Assembly (NCBI GenBank): GCA_030604585.1
Contig: JAUVVP010000089.1
Span: forward strand, 1-7,246
DNA: 7,246 nt
Source of the DNA: Planctomycetota bacterium
GTDB lineage: Bacteria; Planctomycetota; Brocadiia; SM23-32
Direction of reading: 5' to 3'
A model generated the notes under the pieces. That model made no database searches, had not been told where the DNA came from, and saw nothing but the letters and a program-made list of their open reading frames with translations. Below, one piece after another: positions 1-5,630 of the stretch (positions within the stretch are counted from its first letter, which is position 1; every line of letters starts with the position of its first letter). The position numbers were made by a program, and so were the translations under genes.

Positions 1-7
1 CGGGCTG

Positions 8-613
8 TTGGGCGGCACGCATCCGGCAGCGATGAGCATGGCAGAGCTGGCCGCCGTCAGGCTCCACGCCGCCGTCGGGGCAGTCGCGGGCGTGCTGGCC
101 GTGGTGGCGATGGCCTTCTTGTTCTGGCGGCCCGGCAACCATTATGCCCAGTTTCATGTCATACTGGCTGCGTTCGGCGTAGCTCTCGGCCTGGTGGTCG
201 CCCATGAGGCCGGCCGAGAGGGTCTCAGGGCGGGCCGATTGGGCTGGGGCGTGCTGGTCTCCTCCGTCTTCTTCACCATCACCACGATGATCGGCTTCTG
301 TCTTGCCCCGTGGCCGGCGCTTTCGCGTCTTGCCCTTCAGCTTCCCGTCTCCTTGTTCGTGGTGCTGTTCCCGGCAGCCTTTGCCGCGGTGCTGTTCGTG
401 CGGGTGGGGCTGAGGGGCGGCGGCAAGGGGCCGCGGGCAATGCTCGAGAGCCGCACAAAGACCCACCATACCAACATGATCCTCGCCGCCGATGAGGGAG
501 AACGGCCCGCGCCCCTTCCCGACGAGCCGGCGCCGGCGGAAGGCGAAGGCTCCCCGGCCGAAGGTGAGGAGGGCGAGCCGCCCGAGCCCGAGGAATCATC
601 CGAAGAGCAGTAG
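8..613 (+). CDS. Four-helix membrane protein with acidic Pro/Glu-rich C-terminal tail, function unknown; 5' end possibly outside the window
   Basis: I do not recognise this family. Four hydrophobic segments can be seen at about residues 22-40, 48-66, 79-100 and 109-133 (numbered from the TTG at 8), so it should be an integral inner-membrane protein. A short basic stretch (about 134-152) follows, then a tail from about residue 161 made almost entirely of Glu, Pro, Ala and Gly with PAEGE-like units, which is probably disordered. The start is uncertain. The frame is open to the left edge, TTG 8 has no visible ribosome site, and the ATG codons at 32 and 38 are alternatives that keep all four helices; the gene may also begin further left. 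The stop is TAG at 611-613. The next gene is more than 500 bp away and has its own promoter, so the two are probably not one operon. Coding is supported by clean membrane periodicity and codon use; function is not. Confidence 0.75.
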   Translation: MGGTHPAAMSMAELAAVRLHAAVGAVAGVLAVVAMAFLFWRPGNHYAQFHVILAAFGVALGLVVAHEAGREGLRAGRLGWGVLVSSVFFTITTMIGFCLAPWPALSRLALQLPVSLFVVLFPAAFAAVLFVRVGLRGGGKGPRAMLESRTKTHHTNMILAADEGERPAPLPDEPAPAEGEGSPAEGEEGEPPEPEESSEEQ

Positions 614-821
614 GCTTACCACCCACCGCCACGCCCACCCTATCCGCCCCGGCACTCCGGTGCATCGCCACCGGGCCTCGTCTGTAGGTGATGGGTGCGA
701 GGAATCTCGTCGCTTCAGTCTCACCGGCTCCGTCGAAATGTGCCGCGAGCGCCTGGAAGAAGGGGCCAGACCCTGTCGATCAATGAGCTTCGCGCTGGCA
801 AGGGAAGCAGTCTTCGGAGAG

Positions 822-854
822 TCGTCCTCGTCCTCGTCCTCGTCGTCGTCCTCG
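822..854. repeat. TCG/TCC trinucleotide run (11 triplets)
   Basis: Eleven consecutive TCG or TCC triplets occupy this stretch. Read as codons they give a poly-serine run on the + strand and an Asp/Glu run on the other strand, but neither frame looks like a gene. It lies inside the repeat-like block and ends about 37 bp before the cloverleaf palindrome. Such a run can change length by slippage, so it may differ between strains. Confidence 0.7.
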
Positions 855-890
855 AAGCCGTTGTTCTCGCAGGGATTATGAGGACGATGT

Positions 891-960
891 TGTAGAGCAG
901 ACACTCTTGTCTGCTGAAGCCGCCTCCGGCGGCTCCTCAGGCTGGAGAGCCTGAGCTACA
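891..960. repeat. 70-bp cloverleaf palindrome: closing stem plus three consecutive hairpins
   Basis: The outer arms TGTAG (891-895) and CTACA (956-960) are perfectly complementary. Between them sit three perfect hairpins: AGCAGAC/GTCTGCT (896-902 with 909-915, six-base loop), AGCCGCC/GGCGGCT (918-924 with 928-934, loop TCC) and CTCAGGCT/AGCCTGAG (936-943 with 948-955, loop GGAG). Only two bases (916-917) and one base (935) lie unpaired between arms, so either strand can fold into a four-way junction. It is not a tRNA: there is no T-loop consensus and the closing stem is only 5 bp. It most resembles REP/BIME-type or other dispersed structured repeats, possibly moved by a transposase in trans. 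The structure is certain at sequence level; the biological role is inferred. Confidence 0.75.
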
Positions 961-1057
961 TGGGCTGAGGACGAGGCGTTTCTTCTGCTGCGCAAACGTC
1001 AGCAAAGGATCTGACCCCCTTTTCTCCTCACGCGCCAGGCAGGCGACCTTGGGGGGA

Positions 1058-1086
1058 TTGATTGGCGCCGCCGGGGGCATTAGAAT
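1058..1086 (+). promoter_or_regulatory. Probable sigma70-type promoter of the RseC-like gene
   Basis: TTGATT (1058-1063) and TAGAAT (1081-1086) are separated by exactly 17 bp and match the -35 and -10 consensus at 4/6 and 5/6 positions. Transcription would start near 1092, giving a leader of about 50 nt. The promoter sits about 30 bp to the right of the repeat-like block, so the element lies upstream of the promoter core. Confidence 0.5.
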
Positions 1087-1143
1087 GGAGATGGATGAAG
1101 GCGCCGAGGCTGCGAAGCCAAGCCCACGGCAGGAACATAGGCC

Positions 1144-1575
1144 ATGAAGAGAGTAGAGCACGTGGGAACCGTCGTCGCGATAGACGGGGCGAAGGCGCTT
1201 GTCCAGCTCAAGCCTGACGAGTCCTGTGGGGCGGGCTTTCGGTGCGCCTGCTGCGTGTCCGTGCGGTCCCAGGGCCGCCAGATAGAGGTGGACGGGGCCG
1301 AGCTGGAGGAAGGCGACTTCGTCTGCATATCCGTCCCCGTTTACACGGCGTATCTGAGCACGCTCGTCATCTTTGTGCTGCCCATAGTGTTGCTGATAGC
1401 AGGCGGGGCGGTGGGCTGGCTGGTTGAGGGACGAACGGTCGCCCACGACATGTCGATCATCATCGGCATGGCGTGCGGGTTCGCGCTCGCCGTTCTGGTG
1501 GCGATCATTGTGAACCGCAGGATGGCCGCCGGCGGCGCCATCGAAGTGCGACGGCTGAAGCGGACAGAGCCCTGA
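1144..1575 (+). CDS. RseC/MucC-like inner-membrane protein (SoxR-reducing system family)
   Basis: This 143-residue protein has the RseC/MucC layout: a small N-terminal beta-rich domain (about 1-65) with a cysteine cluster, two membrane helices (about 71-94 and 104-124) and a short basic C-terminal end. Family members act at the inner membrane, either modulating the sigma-E/anti-sigma system or, with Rnf-type complexes, keeping SoxR reduced. Here the cysteines are C28, C34, C36 and C37 (C-x5-C-x-CC), a different spacing from the arrangement I recall for proteobacterial members, but still suited to a metal centre or redox role. The start is ATG 1144, with AGGAA at 1131-1135 eight bases upstream, behind the promoter at 1058-1086. 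No rnf, rpoE or rse gene is adjacent, so the partner cannot be read from context. The family assignment is fairly secure from fold order; the physiological role is inferred. Confidence 0.78.
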   Translation: MKRVEHVGTVVAIDGAKALVQLKPDESCGAGFRCACCVSVRSQGRQIEVDGAELEEGDFVCISVPVYTAYLSTLVIFVLPIVLLIAGGAVGWLVEGRTVAHDMSIIIGMACGFALAVLVAIIVNRRMAAGGAIEVRRLKRTEP

Positions 1576-1604
1576 AGGGCAGCAGCCGCGACCGGGCAGC
1601 GCCT

Positions 1605-1633
1605 TTGACAACGTCGGTGCCCGGTGGTATATA
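1605..1633 (+). promoter_or_regulatory. Strong sigma70-type promoter upstream of the GAF-PAS gene
   Basis: A perfect TTGACA (1605-1610) is followed after 17 bp by TATATA (1628-1633), which matches the -10 consensus at 5/6 positions. The predicted start is near 1640, leaving about 230 nt of leader before the ATG at 1871. It begins 29 bp after the RseC-like stop codon, so the sensor gene has its own promoter. Confidence 0.6.
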
Positions 1634-1639
1634 CTCTGC

Positions 1640-1870
1640 CCGTGTTGCGCTCGCAGCGTTCTTGTCAGGTCCTGTGCGCGCCGGGTGCGGCTCCGCGTGG
1701 AAAGGTGCTGCGTCGGATTCGGGGGGTTGTCGCAAGCGGGCAGACGTTGCAGTGGCATAGGTTTTGCGCATCAGCTACCATCGCCCACGTGGACAGGCCC
1801 TCCGGGGGGGACGGATGCAGCGCTCTTGCCTGAGCCCCGGGGGGTGCCACACGTTCGTCGGGGAAGGACG
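1640..1870 (+). other. Long 5' leader of the GAF-PAS gene, no recognised riboswitch
   Basis: This stretch lies between the predicted transcription start and the start codon. It is G-rich, with several G-runs (for example around 1803-1810 and 1838-1844) and short self-complementary pieces such as CCCCGGGG. It ends in GGGGAAGGA (1860-1868), the likely ribosome-binding site. I looked for c-di-GMP and cobalamin riboswitch signatures and did not find them. The frame upstream of ATG 1871 stays open to a GTG at 1685, but the encoded residues are low-quality Arg/Gly/Pro-rich sequence, so it is treated as untranslated. Confidence 0.4.
1860..1868 (+). promoter_or_regulatory. Ribosome-binding site that decides the GAF-PAS start
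   Basis: GGGGAAGGA lies just before ATG 1871, with the GGGGA core six bases from the start codon. No comparable site precedes the in-frame GTG at 1685, which supports the shorter protein. Confidence 0.5.
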
Positions 1871-3040
1871 ATGTCCGTGCCCATCGTGCAGAGTCTGAGC
1901 AGACTGCCGGCACCGCCAGCCGCGCTGGCCCTGGACGGGGCGTCGACGCTGGCGGGGGTGCCGGCCTCGCTCATCTGGGCCATCGCGATCCTGACTTTCG
2001 GCATCTTGCTGATGGTGTGCGTGCTGCTGCTGCTGAAGCGGGAATCCGAGCCCGTGTTGCCCTGGGGCCAGGGCGCAGGAGCCGACAGAGGGCGACACCT
2101 GCAGCACTTGAACCGGCTGCTGCGTGCCATCAGGGCCATCAACAGCCTGATACTGGCGGAGCGCGACGGCAGCAAGCTGCTCGAGAAGGCGTGCCGCTCT
2201 CTGACCACTACCAGGGGCTACCGCATGGCCTGGATAGGCCTGATCGAAGAAGGCACCAAGCGCGTCGATCCCGTCACCCAGGCCGGCTTCGAGAATGGAT
2301 ATCTGGAGCAGATCACCGTGACCTGGGACGATGCGCCGACCGGCCAGGGGCCGACCGGCCGGGCGCTGAAGACCGGCGAACCCTCGGTGATGCGCGACAT
2401 CCAGAGCGCGGTCGAGTTCGAGCCCTGGCGGGAGCAGGCCCTGGAGCGGGGTTACCGCTCCTCTGCCGCGCTGCCCCTCAGGTTCGAGGGCAACGTCCTG
2501 GGCGCTCTGAACGTCTACTCCGAGATGCCCGATGCGTTCGATATCGAGGAGGTGGGCCTGCTTCAGGAAGTGGCGGACCACCTGGCCTACGCGCTGGGTT
2601 CGATCCGCCTCGAGGCAGAGCTTGCCGAGGCCAGACGGGAAACCGAGCAGTGGCGGCACATCGGGTCCGCCTTAGAGCGCGCTTCGGTGGGCATCATCGT
2701 CACCGACGGCGAGGGCATCATCACGGGCATCAATCGGCGCATGATGGGGTTCCTGAACGGCTACGAGACGCCCGAGGAGGTGATCAACCGGGTGCGGATG
2801 GCCACTCTGGACATTTTCAGTGAAGCGGCCGCGCGGGCCTGCCTCGACGAACTGCTCGCAAGAGGCCGGCCGGTCCGCTTTGAATGCCATCCGCCCGGCG
2901 CGGATGGCCGGCCCCGCACGTTGTCGTGTCGCGGCCTGCCGCTGCTCGGAGAGGGGGCTGGACCGAAGGAAGCGGTCTGGATGGTTGAAGAGGCCGGCCA
3001 CAGGCCGGCTCCGAGCGTAGGCACGGGCCGTATGCCGTAG
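1871..3040 (+). CDS. Membrane-anchored GAF-PAS sensor protein lacking an output domain
   Basis: The predicted 389-residue protein has one membrane helix at about 33-55, a linker/helix (about 75-98), a GAF domain (about 100-246) and a PAS-like domain (about 262-375). The GAF part is recognisable from GYRMAWIGL, the GxGPTG motif (158-163), VMRDIQ, the PWRxxALERGYRSSAALPL block and GxLNVYS before DAFDxEE, a subtype common in sensor kinases and cyclic-di-GMP enzymes. The PAS part contains ERASVGIIVTDGEGIITGIN. It ends about 14 residues after the PAS core with no histidine kinase, GGDEF, EAL, HD or DNA-binding domain. The start was set at ATG 1871 because of GGGGAAGGA upstream and because the region before it reads poorly as protein. 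The next gene, 190 bp on, is a GGDEF protein, so this is probably the input partner of a split c-di-GMP module. The ligand is unknown. A perfect 7-bp hairpin (2993-2999/3003-3009) lies inside the last codons. Confidence 0.82.
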   Translation: MSVPIVQSLSRLPAPPAALALDGASTLAGVPASLIWAIAILTFGILLMVCVLLLLKRESEPVLPWGQGAGADRGRHLQHLNRLLRAIRAINSLILAERDGSKLLEKACRSLTTTRGYRMAWIGLIEEGTKRVDPVTQAGFENGYLEQITVTWDDAPTGQGPTGRALKTGEPSVMRDIQSAVEFEPWREQALERGYRSSAALPLRFEGNVLGALNVYSEMPDAFDIEEVGLLQEVADHLAYALGSIRLEAELAEARRETEQWRHIGSALERASVGIIVTDGEGIITGINRRMMGFLNGYETPEEVINRVRMATLDIFSEAAARACLDELLARGRPVRFECHPPGADGRPRTLSCRGLPLLGEGAGPKEAVWMVEEAGHRPAPSVGTGRMP

Positions 3041-3105
3041 CGGCGGCCCATGCTGGCACGGGGCCACGCGAGAGCCGCCGAAGCCGTCCCGCAGGAGCGG
3101 GCGGC

Positions 3106-3121
3106 GGCCGCTGTTGCGGCC
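3106..3121 (+). other. Hairpin in the GAF-PAS / GGDEF spacer
   Basis: GGCCGC (3106-3111) pairs perfectly with GCGGCC (3116-3121) around a TGTT loop. There is no T-run directly after it, so it is a poor intrinsic terminator and is more likely an RNA-stability or attenuation structure, or incidental in GC-rich DNA. I saw no convincing promoter elsewhere in 3041-3230, so read-through from the upstream gene is plausible. Confidence 0.3.
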
Positions 3122-3230
3122 ATAACGTCTGGTGCGGTCTGTCGGAAGTCTGCTGCCGCAGGGGGAGCAGGCCGTACCTTTTTGATACAGTCTCCGTTCG
3201 GTCCCTGTTCGACTTCCGTCGGAGGAAGAC

Positions 3231-3962
3231 ATGAGAGACGCGGGTTCTTTGGATGTGCAGGTCTCTGAGGAGGCGGAGAGGAAGGCCCGAAAGCTCTTCC
3301 TGGGTTCGCTGGTTCTCAGCGTGCTCATCGTGGTCCACATCGTCTACCTGGCAGAAAGGGGGGGCGGCCTGCTGGCCACCATCAGTACTTTCCTGCCTGC
3401 CGTGCTGCTCTGGTCGCTGGCGATGACGGGCTATGCCTTCTACATGCTCTACAGCATCGCGGAGCAAAGGGCGGCACGGCTCAGCAAGGCGTTCACCGAC
3501 TTCAGCACGGGGGTCTTTACGCTTGCCTACCTGAAGTCCTGCCTGCTGCAGGAGCACAAGCGGGCCCAGGAACTGGGTACCTTTGCGGCAGTCCTCTACG
3601 TGGACATGGTCAACCTGGAGAGGGTGAACCGGGACTTCGGTCACGCCGTCGGCGACATCGTTCTGAAGGCCGTCGCCCAGGTGATCGAGGGCAACGTCCG
3701 TCGCGGGGACATCGTGGGCCGGGTCGGTGGGGACGAGTTCCTGGTCATCATGCCGGAAACGACCGCCGAGGAGGCACAGGGCGTCGTGCAGGGCATCCGG
3801 CGGATCATCAAGGCCTATCGGCTCGATCTGGGCAAGCGCGGCGTGATAGACTTCCTCGGCTGCAAGACCGGCCTGGCCATCTTCCCGGCTGAGGGTGCCA
3901 GCCCCGAGGACCTGGTGGCCGCCGCCCGCGAGAAGCTGGACGGCTCTTCGTCCGCCAAGTAA
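3231..3962 (+). CDS. Membrane GGDEF-domain protein, putative diguanylate cyclase with eroded C-terminal end
   Basis: This 243-residue protein has two membrane helices (about 22-41 and 48-75) and one GGDEF domain (about 90-243), the fold that joins two GTP into cyclic-di-GMP at the membrane. Visible motifs are the metal Asp in YVDM (D125), substrate residues N133 and D142 in the NRDFGHAVGD block, an intact GGDEF at 166-170, and an RxxD inhibitory site (R157-D160) just before it. Two features differ from typical active enzymes. The position aligned with the phosphate-contacting lysine of the DxDxFK motif is Glu130. The usual ADxALYxAKxxGRN end is replaced by AAREKLDGSSSAK followed by the stop. 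Activity could therefore be reduced, or the protein could act as a c-di-GMP receptor. The start is ATG 3231 with GGAGGA at 3221-3226. It lies 190 bp after the GAF-PAS sensor in the same direction, suggesting a shared pathway and possibly a shared transcript. No phosphodiesterase or PilZ gene is in view. Confidence 0.9.
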   Translation: MRDAGSLDVQVSEEAERKARKLFLGSLVLSVLIVVHIVYLAERGGGLLATISTFLPAVLLWSLAMTGYAFYMLYSIAEQRAARLSKAFTDFSTGVFTLAYLKSCLLQEHKRAQELGTFAAVLYVDMVNLERVNRDFGHAVGDIVLKAVAQVIEGNVRRGDIVGRVGGDEFLVIMPETTAEEAQGVVQGIRRIIKAYRLDLGKRGVIDFLGCKTGLAIFPAEGASPEDLVAAAREKLDGSSSAK

Positions 3963-3975
3963 AGGGCGGGGCGCG

Positions 3976-3997
3976 CCGCCTCCGGCAGGTGAGGCGG
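3976..3997. terminator. Candidate bidirectional terminator hairpin between converging genes
   Basis: CCGCCTC (3976-3982) pairs perfectly with GAGGCGG (3991-3997) across an eight-base loop, in the 40-bp gap between the stops of the GGDEF gene and the LapA-like gene. On the + strand it is followed by TTGGTT; on the other strand there is no T-run. Position strongly suggests a terminator, but the weak T-tracts leave it uncertain. Confidence 0.4.
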
Positions 3998-4002
3998 TTG
4001 GT

Positions 4003-4269
4003 TCAGCCGCGACGTCTGCGCAGCAGATGCCAGGCCACGCCGCCCGCCACCGCCCCCGCGACGAACGCCAGCAGCGGCACCACGAAGCGCGGCAGCTCCG
4101 GCGTCCAGAGCAGGACCTGGAAGGTGGCCGTCTCGACGTTCTGGAAGAGCACGATCAGCACCAGCACAACCACGGCGAGCACGGCCACCCACCTTGCGCG
4201 TCGCAGCCAGTTCGCACGCGCCTTGGGGCCGCCGCCCGATGCGTCGGGTCCTCTGCCTCTCGTTGCCAC
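4003..4269 (-). CDS. LapA-domain (DUF1049) small membrane protein
   Basis: The 88-residue product has a basic, Gly-rich N-terminal end (to about 27), a membrane helix (about 28-42) followed by FQNVE, a short loop with a VLLWTPELP strand, a second helix (about 63-80) with a GAVAGG motif, and a terminal HLLRRRRG. This two-helix pattern with a polar QN after helix 1 is typical of the LapA family, linked in Escherichia coli to lipopolysaccharide assembly and LpxC turnover; outside proteobacteria its role is unclear. A GTG start at 4269-4267 was chosen. It falls five bases after the ribBA stop and has AGGAG, located in the ribBA 3' end, 11 bases upstream, fitting translational coupling. A longer version reaching back to 4410 would overlap the ribBA coding sequence with atypical residues and is unlikely. 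It is the last gene of a leftward operon. Confidence 0.75.
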   Translation of the reverse strand: MATRGRGPDASGGGPKARANWLRRARWVAVLAVVVLVLIVLFQNVETATFQVLLWTPELPRFVVPLLAFVAGAVAGGVAWHLLRRRRG

Positions 4270-4274
4270 CGCTT

Positions 4275-5594
4275 TCAGTTCTCCTGTTCGGACGCTGTTG
4301 GGTCTATTTGCCCGCCGCTCGGTCCCTGCCCCGCCCCGTCCACCTCCAGGTCGAGCATGTGGCCCAGTTTCTGCTTCTTGGTCAGCAGGTAGCGCAGGTT
4401 CTCCTGGCACGGCGGCACCTCAATCGGGATGCGTTCCACTATCTCGAGGCCGTAGCCGCTCAGGGCGTGGAACTTGCGCGGGTTGTTGGAGATGAGGCGC
4501 ATCCTGCGCACGCCCAGGTGGCGTAGTATCTGCGCCCCGACGCCGTACTCGCGCTTGTCCGCCGGGAAGCCGAGCTGTTTGTTCGCCTCCACGGTGTCCA
4601 GTCCGTCGTCCTGCAGCGCGTAGGCATGGAGCTTGTTCTCCAGGCCGATGCCGCGGCCCTCCTGGCGCATGTAGAGCACCAGGCCGCGCCCTTCCCGCTG
4701 GACCATCTCCAGAGCCATCTCGAGCTGCTCGCCGCAGTCGCAGCGCGTCGAATGGAGCACGTCGCCGGTGAAGCACTCGTCGTGCACCCGCACCATGACC
4801 GGCTCCTCGATCGGCTCGGCGGGCGTGTCGTCCGCCGTGCCGATGTCGCCGCAGCAGACGGCCACGTGCTCCTTCTGGTCCACCATGGACCGGTAGAAGT
4901 GCACTTTGAACTGCCCGTAGCGCGTCGGCAGGTCCACGCAGACGCGCTTCTGGACCAGGTATTCGGACTGGTGGCGGTGGCGGATCTGCTCGGCGATGGA
5001 GCAGATGGCAAACCCGAACCGCTCGGCCATCGCGGACAGTTCGGGCAGCTTGGCCATGCTGCCGTCCTCGTTCATCACCTCGCACAGGACGGCGGCCGGC
5101 TTCGTGCCCGCCAGGCGCGCCAGGTCCACGGCGGCCTCCGTATGCCCTGCGCGCACCAGCGTGCCGCCCGGGCGCGCCAGCAGCGGCATGACGTGGCCCG
5201 GCCGGACCAGGTCCTCCGGTCCGGCCTCGTCGGCGATGATCGTCCGTATCGTTCGGGCCCGGTCGTGCGCGCTCACGCCGGTCGTTATCCCCTCGCGGGC
5301 GTCAACGGTCACGGTGAACGGCGTGCCGAAGGCGCTGCGGTTCTCCTGGACCATCGGGGGCAACTCGAGCCTGGCCGCCAGCTCCGCGCCGATGGCCACG
5401 CACAGGAAGCCGCGGGCGTTGTTCAGCAGGAAGGCTATGGCCTGGGGCGTAACGTGCTCGGCCGCCAGGCAGAGGTCGCCCTCGTTCTCCCGGTCCTCAT
5501 CGTCCACCAGGATAACGAACTCCCCCCGCCGCAACGCCTCCACCGCCGATGGTATGTCCCTGAAGGCAGACTCGCTGTGTCGTTCCTGAGACAT
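4275..5594 (-). CDS. ribBA: RibBA: 3,4-dihydroxy-2-butanone-4-phosphate synthase / GTP cyclohydrolase II
   Basis: This bifunctional riboflavin enzyme catalyses both committed inputs: ribulose 5-phosphate to 3,4-dihydroxy-2-butanone 4-phosphate (N-terminal half, about 10-205), and GTP to the diaminopyrimidinone (C-terminal half, about 212-415). In the first half the acidic-loop motif DDEDRENEGDL (31-41), TPFTVTVDAREGITTGVSAHDR (91-112) and RPGHVMPLLAR are complete. In the second half the zinc cysteines C274, C285 and C287 (CFTGDVLHSTRCDCG), RQEGRGIGL (310-318), EYGVGAQIL (349-357) and SNNPRKFHALSGYGL (369-383) are all present, so both halves should be active. The length of 439 residues is slightly above usual because of a Gly/Pro/Glu-rich tail after about 415. 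ATG 5594 is preferred: further upstream the frame overlaps the epimerase 3' end and loses family similarity. No clear Shine-Dalgarno is visible, so coupling or weak initiation is possible. It lies 59 bp after the epimerase gene and 5 bp before the LapA-like gene. No FMN riboswitch is seen. Confidence 0.96.
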   Translation of the reverse strand: MSQERHSESAFRDIPSAVEALRRGEFVILVDDEDRENEGDLCLAAEHVTPQAIAFLLNNARGFLCVAIGAELAARLELPPMVQENRSAFGTPFTVTVDAREGITTGVSAHDRARTIRTIIADEAGPEDLVRPGHVMPLLARPGGTLVRAGHTEAAVDLARLAGTKPAAVLCEVMNEDGSMAKLPELSAMAERFGFAICSIAEQIRHRHQSEYLVQKRVCVDLPTRYGQFKVHFYRSMVDQKEHVAVCCGDIGTADDTPAEPIEEPVMVRVHDECFTGDVLHSTRCDCGEQLEMALEMVQREGRGLVLYMRQEGRGIGLENKLHAYALQDDGLDTVEANKQLGFPADKREYGVGAQILRHLGVRRMRLISNNPRKFHALSGYGLEIVERIPIEVPPCQENLRYLLTKKQKLGHMLDLEVDGAGQGPSGGQIDPTASEQEN

Positions 5595-5620
5595 GCTCGA
5601 GGACGGGTTGCAGGTGTGGT

Positions 5621-5630
5621 GTGACGTCAC
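5621..5630. promoter_or_regulatory. Perfect 10-bp palindrome in the epimerase-ribBA spacer
   Basis: GTGACGTCAC is self-complementary and lies 27 bp upstream of the ribBA start, within the 59-bp gap after the epimerase stop. It could be an operator for a dimeric regulator, but a 10-bp palindrome also arises by chance. Confidence 0.25.

Larger units (their letters stand above)
755..1028. mobile_element. Putative non-autonomous (MITE-like) element with imperfect GGGG-YCAGA-YCC inverted ends
   Basis: The left end near 761-773 reads AAGGGGCCAGACCC. The right end read on the opposite strand (about 1007-1021) gives AGGGGGTCAGATCC, matching at 11 of 14 positions, with purine-rich GGA/AGAA sequence outside both. 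Inside are a triplet repeat and the 70-bp cloverleaf palindrome, and no transposase. From memory, GGGGTCAGATCC-type sequences recur beside REP-associated tyrosine transposases and their non-autonomous relatives in many environmental genomes; that link is recall, not something shown here. The ends are imperfect and no target duplication is visible, so the borders are approximate. The insertion lies between two independently transcribed genes, where it would be tolerated. Confidence 0.4.
614..1143. other. Long non-coding interval holding a nested palindromic/simple-repeat element
   Basis: No credible gene lies here; open frames on both strands are repeat-driven or low complexity. The first part has small hairpins without T-runs, including a 6-bp stem at 657-662/669-674 (CCGGTG, loop CATCGC). 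From about 755 to 1028 there is a repeat-like block: imperfect outer inverted ends, a TCG/TCC triplet run at 822-854 and a cloverleaf palindrome at 891-960. The final part (1029-1143) carries the probable promoter and ribosome-binding site of the RseC-like gene. Confidence 0.7.

Noticed and set aside
492..881. Rightward frame with a poly-serine run
   Set aside because: It overlaps the end of the first gene in another frame, has Arg/Pro-rich low-quality sequence, and the serine run is just the TCG/TCC triplet repeat.
596..904. Leftward frame with an Asp/Glu run
   Set aside because: The acidic run is the complement of the triplet repeat and the frame ends inside the cloverleaf; no ribosome site or family pattern is seen.
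891..960. A tRNA or tRNA-like gene, because of the 70-base cloverleaf
   Set aside because: The closing stem is only 5 bp, there is no T-loop consensus or anticodon-arm arrangement, and arm lengths and loops do not fit a tRNA.
937..1758. Long leftward frame opposite the RseC-like gene
   Set aside because: His/Arg/Pro-rich translation typical of an antisense shadow in high-GC DNA, while the + strand encodes a recognisable membrane protein with promoter and ribosome site.
1685..1870. N-terminal extension of the GAF-PAS protein from a GTG start
   Set aside because: The extra 62 residues are Arg/Gly/Pro-rich without family features, and a ribosome site directly precedes ATG 1871.
1640..1870. c-di-GMP or cobalamin riboswitch in the leader, given the GGDEF gene downstream
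   Set aside because: None of the conserved core sequences of those classes was found on reading the region.
1775..2659. Long leftward frame opposite the GAF-PAS gene
   Set aside because: Gln/Arg/Gly/His-rich shadow without domain signatures; the + strand has clear GAF and PAS motifs.
3041..3230. Intrinsic terminator or promoter around a short T-run at 3179-3183
   Set aside because: The stem before it (CTGCT/AGCAG) is short and seven bases away, and no -35/-10 pair with acceptable spacing fits.
4626..5624. Long rightward frame opposite ribBA
   Set aside because: Antisense shadow of a fully conserved enzyme gene; composition is His/Leu/Arg-rich and no motif is present.
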